DNA of 17,701 bases from an uncultured Bdellovibrio sp. (GTDB lineage Bacteria; Bdellovibrionota; Bdellovibrionia; Bdellovibrionales; Bdellovibrionaceae), in contig CALMPX010000144.1 of the NCBI GenBank assembly GCA_937871355.1, positions 1-17,701 on the forward strand, written 5' to 3'. The translations under genes were made by a program, and so were the position numbers. A model generated the notes under the pieces. The model did no database searches and was not told where the DNA came from. It worked only from the letters and a program-made list of their open reading frames with translations. Numbering within the stretch: position 1 is the stretch's first letter; each line of letters starts with the position of its first letter. Below are positions 6,330-15,184 of the stretch, in pieces.

Positions 6330-9300
6330 TCAATCCCGAAGCGCCTTGACCAGTTAAATCCGTGCGATACAAACCACGAGCATAAATACCAGGAACGACA
6401 AACTTCCCTTTTGAAATGGCTTTGATTTTATAAGAGTATTCTTTCATGTCTTGATCAAGTGACACGTAAATATTGACACGATCTTCACGCACATCAATCA
6501 AATCGGTCGCCATATTTGGAATATGAGCCAGGGGAACGATAGATTCGGCGTAGGCACGATTGATCATTAAATGCCACGGCCAAAAAGAAGCTCCTTCATC
6601 ACCCTCTCCTGATTCAGCAGGACTTTCAGATTCAGACGGCGAAACATCGTTAGCACTTTCAGGTTCTAACTTATTTTTTCTCACTGAATTCAAAACGACT
6701 TCAAAGCCAGCTGGTAATAAATCACTGATAAGAATAGATGAATATTTTTTCAAATTTGTTCGTGCTCTGATCTTAACTGTTAATTCATTTCCAATATCTG
6801 TATTGGTAACGGCCTTCCCCGTATCATCGACTAAAGTTCTTGAAATTTCGATTCCATCTGTTTTTTCTACCATACGATCACTGGTATCATATCCCGCTTG
6901 AACATAAGACAACAACTGAGGTGCTGGATTGGTATTAGACAAACTGACTCCGACGATCGAATTTTCAAAATCTATTTTCTTTTGCTTGTTTACTCCAAAC
7001 TGCAAATTTGTTTCGGTTTTATCAGCTTTAATAGCTTTAATAGTTAATTTTTCTAAACTTGCTCCGCCACTTTGTTTCATTAAAGTATCTAAGCTCATCA
7101 ATAAATAACTCGATGAATATGTATTCAGTTGTCTGGCATTTGCCAAATCAATTAACTTAAAGAATGTCTTGCTTGAAAAAACATCCGCTATTTTTCCAAA
7201 GTGTCGCACCAATAAAGCATATTGCTCGAACTGTTCACCATCATCAAACAAGAATTGATCCGTTAGTTTCAAAGCTTGATTTTTTTCAGCTAAAGCTAAA
7301 GCTTTTTGCGATAGGTCCTCTTGTAGAGATAATTTAAAACTAGCCGCCAAGTAATAGGCTGTAATTGAGGCCAAATCTTTGCTTGAGGCCTTATCATTTA
7401 GTATCGAAGCCATATTTTTTAAATCTGATTTCGGTACATACTGTGATCTCATCAATATATAAATGGATTTGGCTTTACGGTATAGGTCTGTTGACGACTG
7501 CATTTGATTATACTCAGACTTTAAACTTGATAAGTATCGTGTCCACATATCCTGAGGAATCGGCTCGCCTTTTTCCTGCATATACAAAAACACCATACCT
7601 AAATGAAGACTGGTGTCAGGCTGTGCTATTCCTTGTTCTGGGTAGAGTGAAAACGAGCCTTCAGTCAATTGACGTGCACGCAATAATGAAATCAGACGAT
7701 TCACTTTAGCGACCTCATCTTTGCTTTTTTCATTTTTCAAAACTAATGGCATCAACTGACTGGCAATTTGTTCCGTACAAAGATAGTCATTAATTTCATA
7801 GAAAGACTCAAATGGTTTAATGAGATCTTGAATCGATGTATGAGCTTGTAAATAGTTCTTTTTAAATTCTGGTCGCAAATTGGAAATCGGCTTTAATTCA
7901 ATGGCTTTATCTTGAACTACAATCCATTCTATTTTTTGTTGATGTGGAACCGCTGGACGATTTGAAATATTGATTTCAACTTTAGCTTTTTTAGCCCCTA
8001 TCCCCGCTGATACGATAATAGGATGAGATCCCAAATGTTCTGAAGCCTTAATTTTAAAATTAAAGCTTTTCTCTTTATTTTCCGGAATAACTAAAGCTTC
8101 AATATTTTTATCAACTAAACTGTAACCTTGATCTGTCTGAATATCTAATTCAACTTGAGCACTAGGCCCGCTCCCTTTTAATTGATTAGCTATGATGAGA
8201 TTAATTTCAAATTCATCACCAGGAGCTGTAAATATTGATGACGTGGCGCTGATAATAAAATCTCCGCGAACATTCACGTCGGTTGATGTGGAACCTAATT
8301 TACGCTCATCTGCGGTCACCACCATAACTTTTAGATTCCCATTGAAATAGTCAGGCACTTGATATTGGAAAGTACTCCATTCCGCTCCTAAATCCTTAAC
8401 CCCTATCCAATCGGCGACCGGAGGAATGCCTTTACGTTTAAAAGGATTAATACTTTGACCTAAGCGCGCAGATTCGTCTCCGCCGGCGGCTTGATTCCCC
8501 ATTTGACTGAAGTCAGGCATAACTAAATCTAAAATCTGCGACGTACTCACTTGAAGAGCTTTCTTTTGGAAGAAATAATTTAAAGGCTGTGGAAGTTTAT
8601 AACTGGCCACTTGTAAAATACCTTCATCAACTAAGTAAATCGCAGCTTTAGTTTTTTGTTCGGCTTTAACTTTGAAACTTAAGATTTGCCCAGGCTTTAC
8701 TTTCTCTGGCGCCGATATTTCAATTTTCGATTTACGGGCCTCCAGGTCAATCGCAAACGAAGTCACACCATAAGATAATGGCGAAGTATAAATCTCTTCA
8801 GATTTCTGATCACGGAGCATCGTTACGACGACGTAAGCCTGACCCTCTAGTCCTGCTGGAATCTGAATTTTTTCAACGGCACTTCGCCCTGTCGATTTAA
8901 ACCATTTCGAAGCATAAACTTTATCGCGCTCAATCGTAATCAAACCGGCTCCCGCATAAGGAGCTTTGATCTGGATTTCGATCTCTTCATTTGATTTATA
9001 ATCTTTTTTATTTAAACCTAGTTTTAATAAAGATGATTTTTCCAAACCTCGATCTAAATCAGCATTGCCAACTACATTATACACCAACCGATTGAGTTCA
9101 GTCTTATCTGAATCTTTAAAGATCAAAATAAATTCGCCGACTGTTTCTGTATCTAATTTTAAAAGCGTATTCTTAGCATTTACATTCAACTTAAAAGTCT
9201 TGATTACATTTTCTTTATGCACCGTTTGATAAGCGTAAGTATCATTGGGTAAGCGAGTCAGAATAGAAGTCGGCTTTTTCTCAATCATCACGACTTCGAT

Positions 9301-12153
9301 ATCTTTTGCAGCGACCGGTTCGAGTTTAGAGTTCACAGTAATAATATTGAGCGAAGCATCGGATGATTTTTTTATAAACGAAAAATCCAACACGGACGCT
9401 GTAGCCGGTTTAAATCCTAAAAAGTAATCTTGATTAGATATCAACTGACTTAATTGAGTCTTAACACTTTTTCCACCCTCAGTTTCAAAGACCTCCGAGT
9501 CAATATTCATCCGATAAATGGATTTTTCCAATGAATCTAAATTTAGAGTCCAATCCGTTTCACCGTTATCATTAGTTTTTTGCTCGGGAAGACTATCTTG
9601 GATTTCAAGCTGATTAGGCTTGGGAACATTAAAATAATAGTCTTTCCATTTTTTAAAATACACATCTGCAGCGCGTATTCGCAACTTGGACTTAGCAACA
9701 CGATCGGTGGCCGGCTTTCCATAGAGATTAAATGCACTGAGATTTAGTTTTAAATCTTTAGGCTTAACCCAACCTTCTAGATTCATTAAAGATAACGACG
9801 TACGTACTTTGATTTGATCTGGAACAAATTCTTCCACTTGAAAAGTTTGGCTTCCGATCATCATCAAATTCTTATTCTTATCTTTCATATAGGCATAAAT
9901 CGTATACTGACCGGTTTGGAAATAATCTTCAGTTTTAAAACTGACTGTATCCATGGAATTTGAGCTCACTTTAATTGTTTGCTTCGACACGTCTAGGCCA
10001 GAGGTATTTTGAATAACAATATCAATCGGAATTTGCGTAAAAGATTTACCCCAGTTTTTAGAGCGCACCACTAACCCAAAATCGGCCTTTTCTCCTGGAC
10101 GATAAATTCCACGGTCAGAGAAAATAAAAGCATTCAATTCATCTGATTTCGATGAGTCATAAACTCCACCGATATCAAAGCTTGTCATATCTAATTCGCG
10201 AGAGTACGATTCAAACGGCACAAATGAAATACTTTCACCGGATTGCGCGACAAAAGCGATCGGTTGCTTATCATTTTTAAAATCTTTGAGATTGGGAAAA
10301 CTGACGACGCCTTGTGCGTTAGTTTCGCCATTCAAAACATTAATTCCATTTTGTCCCATAACGCTTACTTTAGCTGCGACAACAGGAAGTCCCGTACTAA
10401 TATTTTGAACGTAAACATCATACTGACCTGAGTTTGTTTTCTTCACGATCATTCCAATATCTGTTAATATGACGAAGCGACGATCTGAAACAGATTCAGG
10501 AGAATTTTTGGAATTCACTGATATAATAAATAAACCTTTTTTTCCTGAGCCCATATAAGAAGATAAATCAATCGAACTGAACTGTGATTTCTGTGGATTC
10601 TTATTTACTAAAGGAATCTCCCCTGTTGTTTGTTCTGAAATACGATCTTCTTTTATTTCGTAGCTGTCTGGCGTGGTAAATTCATTCATGAGACCTGGAA
10701 TCAAGTGATTCACTTGTTCCATACGAACTTGCTTAATAGTATAAGCGATTTTATTAATATTACGAGAAACCAAAGACAAATGATGACGACCAGATAAGGG
10801 TATTAACGACCCCTTACCCATAATCTGCAAATCAGAAGGATACTGAGGAACAAAAATGACTTTTTCAGAATCTTCCTTTAATTTAAATCCGCCAAATGAT
10901 GTGGTGTCTTTCGGAATCTTAACATAAAGACTTCTACCCGGAGCGACATTAAATCGATAAGAATGTTGTAATGAAATGGCTTGCTCCGTGGCTATAACTT
11001 TCATTTCAACTTTTTTAGATTGAGCTAAGACTTCGCTGGTCACTTCTGAAACACTATGCCACCGATAGGCGCCTTTTTGTTTTTTGTCTTGATCTGAAAG
11101 GCTGGCGTTATTATATGGTAATTCATATACCTGCATAGCTTTAGCTAATTCTTCCGATGCAATTTCCGAAATATTTTCTAAATGAAGAATTTGCTCTGAT
11201 TCAAATTTTTCATTACGCACAATCACAATTCCAATTTGAGTCATCTTAAAATAATCATACAGCGAAGGCACTTGAATTGAAGCCACCGTTTCAGTTGAGG
11301 CTTGACCTCCAAAAACTGAACCAAATCCTTTATCTAAAATAAAGCGGTACTCTTTATTCGAATTATCAATTTTAATATTCGATGAAGTGACATACAATTT
11401 TGATTTTAATTCATCGAATGACGTCGTGATTTCATATTTCGATTTAGTTTCAAACCCATTTTCTATTTTTTCAAATAACTGAATTCTTTTTTTTAAACTT
11501 TCTGTATCAACGGGATAATTAAATTTAAAGGTCGTGACGACTTTTTTATTATCAGGAAAGCGTGGATCTTGATAAAAAGACGATTCTTGAATAGTCGCCG
11601 TTATATTTTCTGTTTCAAATTCAAAGTCATGACTCATCAATTCGACATTCGGTGATAATATTTTAGAACTGATAGATCCCGTGAATTTTTGTCCGATAGG
11701 CCAATCTAATTTTCCTTTTTCGAATAATGGGATAAATTTAAGCTCCTTGTCCGATAACCACAGCCATTGTCCTTTAATTTCTGGCTTCATTTTCACTTCG
11801 TCATTCAAAGCGTGACCGATCATATTAATATTCGCTACTGATTTATCAAAAGTTAAAACAAGTGATCGAGCTTCAGGCTTTACAAAGTCATAGCTTGCCA
11901 ACGGTGATACTTTAAAAGTGACAGCATCAGGGCGTGGGCGATGGTCATAATAATATTTAATAAAAAATCCAGCGACGACAAGGATCACTAATCCGATACT
12001 GCTATAAAATCTCTTCTTATAGAGTTGAGGATTAACCGCGATTTTTCGTTGCAGAAAATTTTGTATTTTACTAGCCCACTGAGGCCGCGTATATTGAAAT
12101 TGTCCGAAGATGTTTTTAAAGAATTCGCCAATAATAAGTATGATTTTTTTCAT
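6316..12153 (-). CDS. yfhM: Bacterial alpha-2-macroglobulin (YfhM-like), thioester type
   Basis: A 1945-residue periplasmic protease trap. Order: a 50-residue cytoplasmic head, a membrane helix (about 52-68), macroglobulin domains with the hallmark SDRGIYRPGE (679-688), VDEGIL (1175-1180), a probable bait region (about 1199-1246, rich in Gly/Gln/Lys/Arg/Pro), then the thioester domain. The thioester motif CTEQ is intact at Cys1459-Gln1462 (7768-7779), so covalent trapping of proteases is expected. Downstream lie the helical thioester-domain repeats and the receptor-like C-terminal domain. Oddities: E. coli YfhM is a lipoprotein, but this one has no lipobox and is anchored by a helix instead. 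The C-terminal region contains an acidic Ser/Glu/Pro insert (about 1830-1854). No Shine-Dalgarno precedes its ATG, which lies 30 bases after the rhodanese gene. It overlaps pbpC by 14 bases, the conserved partner pair. Confidence 0.95.
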   Translation of the reverse strand: MKKIILIIGEFFKNIFGQFQYTRPQWASKIQNFLQRKIAVNPQLYKKRFYSSIGLVILVVAGFFIKYYYDHRPRPDAVTFKVSPLASYDFVKPEARSLVLTFDKSVANINMIGHALNDEVKMKPEIKGQWLWLSDKELKFIPLFEKGKLDWPIGQKFTGSISSKILSPNVELMSHDFEFETENITATIQESSFYQDPRFPDNKKVVTTFKFNYPVDTESLKKRIQLFEKIENGFETKSKYEITTSFDELKSKLYVTSSNIKIDNSNKEYRFILDKGFGSVFGGQASTETVASIQVPSLYDYFKMTQIGIVIVRNEKFESEQILHLENISEIASEELAKAMQVYELPYNNASLSDQDKKQKGAYRWHSVSEVTSEVLAQSKKVEMKVIATEQAISLQHSYRFNVAPGRSLYVKIPKDTTSFGGFKLKEDSEKVIFVPQYPSDLQIMGKGSLIPLSGRHHLSLVSRNINKIAYTIKQVRMEQVNHLIPGLMNEFTTPDSYEIKEDRISEQTTGEIPLVNKNPQKSQFSSIDLSSYMGSGKKGLFIISVNSKNSPESVSDRRFVILTDIGMIVKKTNSGQYDVYVQNISTGLPVVAAKVSVMGQNGINVLNGETNAQGVVSFPNLKDFKNDKQPIAFVAQSGESISFVPFESYSRELDMTSFDIGGVYDSSKSDELNAFIFSDRGIYRPGEKADFGLVVRSKNWGKSFTQIPIDIVIQNTSGLDVSKQTIKVSSNSMDTVSFKTEDYFQTGQYTIYAYMKDKNKNLMMIGSQTFQVEEFVPDQIKVRTSLSLMNLEGWVKPKDLKLNLSAFNLYGKPATDRVAKSKLRIRAADVYFKKWKDYYFNVPKPNQLEIQDSLPEQKTNDNGETDWTLNLDSLEKSIYRMNIDSEVFETEGGKSVKTQLSQLISNQDYFLGFKPATASVLDFSFIKKSSDASLNIITVNSKLEPVAAKDIEVVMIEKKPTSILTRLPNDTYAYQTVHKENVIKTFKLNVNAKNTLLKLDTETVGEFILIFKDSDKTELNRLVYNVVGNADLDRGLEKSSLLKLGLNKKDYKSNEEIEIQIKAPYAGAGLITIERDKVYASKWFKSTGRSAVEKIQIPAGLEGQAYVVVTMLRDQKSEEIYTSPLSYGVTSFAIDLEARKSKIEISAPEKVKPGQILSFKVKAEQKTKAAIYLVDEGILQVASYKLPQPLNYFFQKKALQVSTSQILDLVMPDFSQMGNQAAGGDESARLGQSINPFKRKGIPPVADWIGVKDLGAEWSTFQYQVPDYFNGNLKVMVVTADERKLGSTSTDVNVRGDFIISATSSIFTAPGDEFEINLIIANQLKGSGPSAQVELDIQTDQGYSLVDKNIEALVIPENKEKSFNFKIKASEHLGSHPIIVSAGIGAKKAKVEINISNRPAVPHQQKIEWIVVQDKAIELKPISNLRPEFKKNYLQAHTSIQDLIKPFESFYEINDYLCTEQIASQLMPLVLKNEKSKDEVAKVNRLISLLRARQLTEGSFSLYPEQGIAQPDTSLHLGMVFLYMQEKGEPIPQDMWTRYLSSLKSEYNQMQSSTDLYRKAKSIYILMRSQYVPKSDLKNMASILNDKASSKDLASITAYYLAASFKLSLQEDLSQKALALAEKNQALKLTDQFLFDDGEQFEQYALLVRHFGKIADVFSSKTFFKLIDLANARQLNTYSSSYLLMSLDTLMKQSGGASLEKLTIKAIKADKTETNLQFGVNKQKKIDFENSIVGVSLSNTNPAPQLLSYVQAGYDTSDRMVEKTDGIEISRTLVDDTGKAVTNTDIGNELTVKIRARTNLKKYSSILISDLLPAGFEVVLNSVRKNKLEPESANDVSPSESESPAESGEGDEGASFWPWHLMINRAYAESIVPLAHIPNMATDLIDVREDRVNIYVSLDQDMKEYSYKIKAISKGKFVVPGIYARGLYRTDLTGQGASGLIEVK

Positions 12154-12183
12154 ACAGTATTAGATAATCGAATCAAATCAAAC

Positions 12184-12546
12184 TCAAGCTTTTACGATTG
12201 GTAGCTTAAGCGCGTTCCAAGCCAGCATCCCACCAGTTAAGTTCATGGCTTTAGTAAAACCCATGCGAGCACTTTCTCGCGTTGCCGAACCAGAACGTCC
12301 TCCACTGCGACAGATAAATACGATTTCTTGGTCTTTGTTTTCTGTATTTAAAAATTGAACGAGATCCGGCCCTAAAGTGATCAATTCAGCGCCATCTATA
12401 TGGCCTAGTTCAGCGTTAAATTCATCGGGACGTCTGACATCGATCAACTTCACATGACCAGGTATTTCAGCCCTTTTAGCAAAAACATGCTGTCCGTCCA
12501 CTTCTAAAATACCGTCAATGATTTGTGAACTTAAAACCTGAGACAT
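12184..12546 (-). CDS. Rhodanese-domain sulfurtransferase
   Basis: A 120-residue single rhodanese domain without signal peptide, hence cytoplasmic. LIDVRRPDEFNAELGHIDGA (34-53) is the family's substrate-side signature. The active-site loop CRSGGRS (79-85) has the persulfide-carrying Cys79 and the two Arg that bind anions. The C-terminal GGMLAWNALKLPI is also typical. Such proteins move sulfane sulfur from thiosulfate or a persulfide to an acceptor; the physiological partner is not shown by the sequence. It starts five bases after the nuclease stop, so its weak AGG ribosome site overlaps the nuclease's final codons and the two are probably co-transcribed. Its association with the macroglobulin/PBP1C pair is unusual and may be only operon packing. 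Confidence 0.9.
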   Translation of the reverse strand: MSQVLSSQIIDGILEVDGQHVFAKRAEIPGHVKLIDVRRPDEFNAELGHIDGAELITLGPDLVQFLNTENKDQEIVFICRSGGRSGSATRESARMGFTKAMNLTGGMLAWNALKLPIVKA

Positions 12547-12551
12547 AGAGC

Positions 12552-13541
12552 CTAATTTCCTGATAATGGTGACGGTTTCAAATCTATTACATTTGAAAGA
12601 TCACCTGTGATAGCCACAACTTGATTACGAAAATTATCTAATTTATTTTGCCCGTCCGCGGTCGGCGCCAGAACTCCTTCATATCCAGGAAATAAACGAT
12701 TCATCGTGTAAGCTATACGTACTCCGGCCAAGTACACACGCTGATCAACGAGATCGATAAAGCGAGCCGTGTATTTATTAGCTCCTTCATCTTTATATTT
12801 GTAAGCATCAGGACGAGAAACTAATGATTCGCTCACCCAGTCATCATATTTTAATTTATTTTCATCAGGTAAGGCCATTCTTTTAAACTTAGCTTCCAAG
12901 AAATCCGCATAAGATTTGATTTGATCAGATTTACTACCTTGTGCAAATAAACTTTTATGTCCGAAATCGATGATTTGTGAATCCCATACTTGGTGAAGCG
13001 ATAAATCAAATCCCTGCCATTTAACATCGACTTTATTTCCGCCGTTATCTTCAGCCCGCCCTGTATGAAGCGGCTGGTGAAGATCACCTATAAAATGAAT
13101 CATGAACTTCAAAGCTTGATTTTTATTAGCAGCATTCGATTTTTTATCTTTTAATATTGTTTCGCTCGCTAACAAAGCCGTCACGACTCCTCCGCGAGCT
13201 TTAATTTCGGGATCTTGATTTTTTAAATAGACTAAATATTTGTCGCCATCGTTCATTTTTTCAAAATGATACCAAATCGTCGATTTCCAATCTTCGGTGG
13301 TGGACCCACGTATTTCATCAGCCCAAGTTGAAGAAGTTACAAAATCATCACGCTTTAATATATCTTGGATTTGCTTCAAAGCCGGAGACTTTTGTTGCGT
13401 TAAAATATCTAACGCCACTTGAGCTGAAGTATGATGTCCCACCAAGCCCCACGCCCACACGGACTGAACAGACAGGAGAGACATAATACATGCGATAAAG
13501 AATTGATTAATAAAAGAACGCGCAGACTTGATGATTTTCAT
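12552..13541 (-). CDS. Secreted S1/P1-type zinc nuclease
   Basis: A 329-residue protein with a signal peptide cut after VWA (residue 30), leaving an N-terminal Trp. In P1 nuclease the mature N-terminal Trp itself binds zinc, and every other zinc ligand of that enzyme can be matched here: Trp31, His36, Asp75, His92, His149, Asp153, His159, His183 and Asp187, the last six within WYHF, HFIGDLHQPLH and HQVWD. S1/P1 enzymes cut single-stranded DNA and RNA and remove 3' phosphates. Outside the cytoplasm this one would digest prey or environmental nucleic acid, perhaps for nucleotide salvage. The start at 13541 has GAGGGG (13548-13553, opposite strand) six bases upstream; a longer frame exists but would bury the signal peptide. 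It is the first gene of the leftward cluster. Confidence 0.93.
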   Translation of the reverse strand: MKIIKSARSFINQFFIACIMSLLSVQSVWAWGLVGHHTSAQVALDILTQQKSPALKQIQDILKRDDFVTSSTWADEIRGSTTEDWKSTIWYHFEKMNDGDKYLVYLKNQDPEIKARGGVVTALLASETILKDKKSNAANKNQALKFMIHFIGDLHQPLHTGRAEDNGGNKVDVKWQGFDLSLHQVWDSQIIDFGHKSLFAQGSKSDQIKSYADFLEAKFKRMALPDENKLKYDDWVSESLVSRPDAYKYKDEGANKYTARFIDLVDQRVYLAGVRIAYTMNRLFPGYEGVLAPTADGQNKLDNFRNQVVAITGDLSNVIDLKPSPLSGN

Positions 13542-13683
13542 ATACGACCCCTCAATATGAAATAAACTTTGATGTTCCTCCATCAGAATAAATTTAACCG
13601 ATTTTTTCAATTGAATTGTGTTTTTATATAGATTGCTGCGATGCTGAAATTTTTAAAAATCAAATCTTAACTTGCTTGAATGA

Positions 13684-13739
13684 TTAAGATCATGTTCTAA
13701 GCAAATTTCTAACTTAGAACATGGTCCTTATTATCTTAA
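13684..13739. repeat. Large nested inverted repeat downstream of asnS
   Basis: CATGTTCTAAG (13691-13701) and CTTAGAACATG (13713-13723) are perfect 11-bp arms around an 11-base loop. Outside them, TTAAGAT (13684-13690) and ATCTTAA (13733-13739) form a second arm pair, with a 9-base bulge on one side. It begins three bases beyond the asnS stop. No T-run follows in either direction, so it is not a standard intrinsic terminator. It may be an RNA 3'-end structure for asnS or an operator for the nuclease cluster about 140 bases further left. Confidence 0.75.
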
Positions 13740-13741
13740 GA

Positions 13742-15130
13742 CTAGAATAACGCGTTCTTTGGAGTACGTGGAAATGGAATGACATCGCGAATATTCGTCA
13801 TTCCCGTTACATACATCAACATTCTCTCAAAACCTAAACCAAAACCCGAATGAGGGAAACTCCCATAACGACGAAGATCTGTGTAGAATGCATAATCCTC
13901 AACATTTAAATGAATCGCTTTCATTTTTTCGATTAATGTTTCCAAATGATCTTCTCGTTGAGATCCTCCGATGATTTCCCCTATACCTGGCGCTAATAAA
14001 TCCATAGCACGAACCGTTTTATTGTCGGCATTTAATTTCATATAGAAAGCTTTTATTTCTTTTGGATAATCCGTGACAAAAGTTGGTTTTTTAAAATGCT
14101 CTTCGGCTAAATAACGTTCATGTTCCGATTGAAGATCGATACCCCATTTAACTTCATAATCAAATTTTTTACCACATTTTAAAAGAATATCGACGGCTTC
14201 GGTGTAAGTGACACGGGCAAATTTATTCGAGGTGACGTTTTTCAATTTATCAAATAGGCCCTTTTCCACAAACTGATTAAAGAATTCCATTTCTTCCGGG
14301 CACTCTTTCATCACATATTCAATAATGTATTTAATCATGTCTTCCGCCAGCTCCATGTTTGCTTCTAAGTTAGCAAAAGCGATTTCCGGTTCGATCATCC
14401 AGAATTCAGCTGCATGACGAGAGGTATTTGAATTTTCAGAGCGGAAAGTCGGTCCAAAAGTATAAATATTTTTAAAGGCCGAACAGAACGTTTCACCATT
14501 CAATTGCCCGCTCACCGTTAAGTGCGTTTCTTTCCCAAAAAAATCTTTAGTGTAATCAATTTTTCCATCCGTTGTTTTCGGCACTTTATCAAAAGGTATC
14601 GTTGAAACACGGAACATTTCACCGGCTCCTTCGGCATCCATCCCCGTAATAATCGGCGTATTCACATACACAAATCCATTTTCTTGGAAGAATTTATGAA
14701 TAGCAAAAGCCAAAACTGAACGAACACGAAAGACCGCTGAAAACGTGTTGGTGCGTGGTCTTAAATGAGCAATTTCACGCAAGAATTCAAAACTATGACG
14801 TTTGTTTTGCAAAGGATATTCCAGATCGGCTTTTTGGAAAACATTAACTTCGGTGGCATTGAGTTCAAATTCCTGTCCGGCCCCTTGCGACTTAACTAAC
14901 TTACCCTTAACGGCGATCGAAGAAGAAATTGATAACTTCGAAATATCATCAAAATTCGATAATTTTTGGTCAAAAACGATCTGAAGGCCTTTAAAAAAAC
15001 TTCCGTCATTCAATTCAATAAAACCAAAGTTTTTTTGATCACGAATTTTTCTGACCCAACCTGATAATTCAATATCTTTATCTAAAAATTGAGCTGAGTT
15101 CCTATAGACAGATTTAATTGTCGTTTGCAT
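13742..15130 (-). CDS. asnS: Asparagine--tRNA ligase
   Basis: A 462-residue class IIb aminoacyl-tRNA synthetase that charges tRNA-Asn with asparagine in the cytoplasm. The N-terminal OB-fold (about residues 15-100, IELSGWVRKIRDQKNFGFIELNDGS region) recognises the anticodon. The catalytic core has motif 1 around VNTPIITGMDAEGAGEMF, motif 2 as FRSENSNTSRHAAEFWMIEPE (229-249) and motif 3 as GFGLGFERML (429-438), ending in the family's RDVIPFPRTP. An Asn-type rather than Asp-type enzyme is indicated by the AEGAGEMF and FWMIEPEIAF segments and by length close to E. coli AsnS (466). The start at 15130 has AGGGG six bases upstream; a further 34-codon upstream frame is rejected because it would overlap prs and precede the domain. 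Confidence 0.96.
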   Translation of the reverse strand: MQTTIKSVYRNSAQFLDKDIELSGWVRKIRDQKNFGFIELNDGSFFKGLQIVFDQKLSNFDDISKLSISSSIAVKGKLVKSQGAGQEFELNATEVNVFQKADLEYPLQNKRHSFEFLREIAHLRPRTNTFSAVFRVRSVLAFAIHKFFQENGFVYVNTPIITGMDAEGAGEMFRVSTIPFDKVPKTTDGKIDYTKDFFGKETHLTVSGQLNGETFCSAFKNIYTFGPTFRSENSNTSRHAAEFWMIEPEIAFANLEANMELAEDMIKYIIEYVMKECPEEMEFFNQFVEKGLFDKLKNVTSNKFARVTYTEAVDILLKCGKKFDYEVKWGIDLQSEHERYLAEEHFKKPTFVTDYPKEIKAFYMKLNADNKTVRAMDLLAPGIGEIIGGSQREDHLETLIEKMKAIHLNVEDYAFYTDLRRYGSFPHSGFGLGFERMLMYVTGMTNIRDVIPFPRTPKNALF

Positions 15131-15184
15131 TTCATTCCCCTGTGTAATATCTTGCTTAAGTATCTTAAACACTCGGAAAAAATT
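15131..15184. promoter_or_regulatory. Short divergent control region between asnS and prs
   Basis: Only 54 bases separate the two divergent starts, so the promoters must overlap each other or reach into the opposite genes. It holds the asnS ribosome site (AGGGG on the minus strand) and a weak GGAA before prs. I could not assign -10/-35 boxes with confidence. Confidence 0.5.

Noticed and set aside
7365..7709. Antisense frames inside the macroglobulin gene, such as this one and 6560-6901
   Set aside because: They sit opposite a strongly conserved coding sequence and show no family resemblance or ribosome sites.
12851..13087. Same-strand shifted frame inside the nuclease gene
   Set aside because: It overlaps the zinc-ligand region of the nuclease, which is clearly the real frame.
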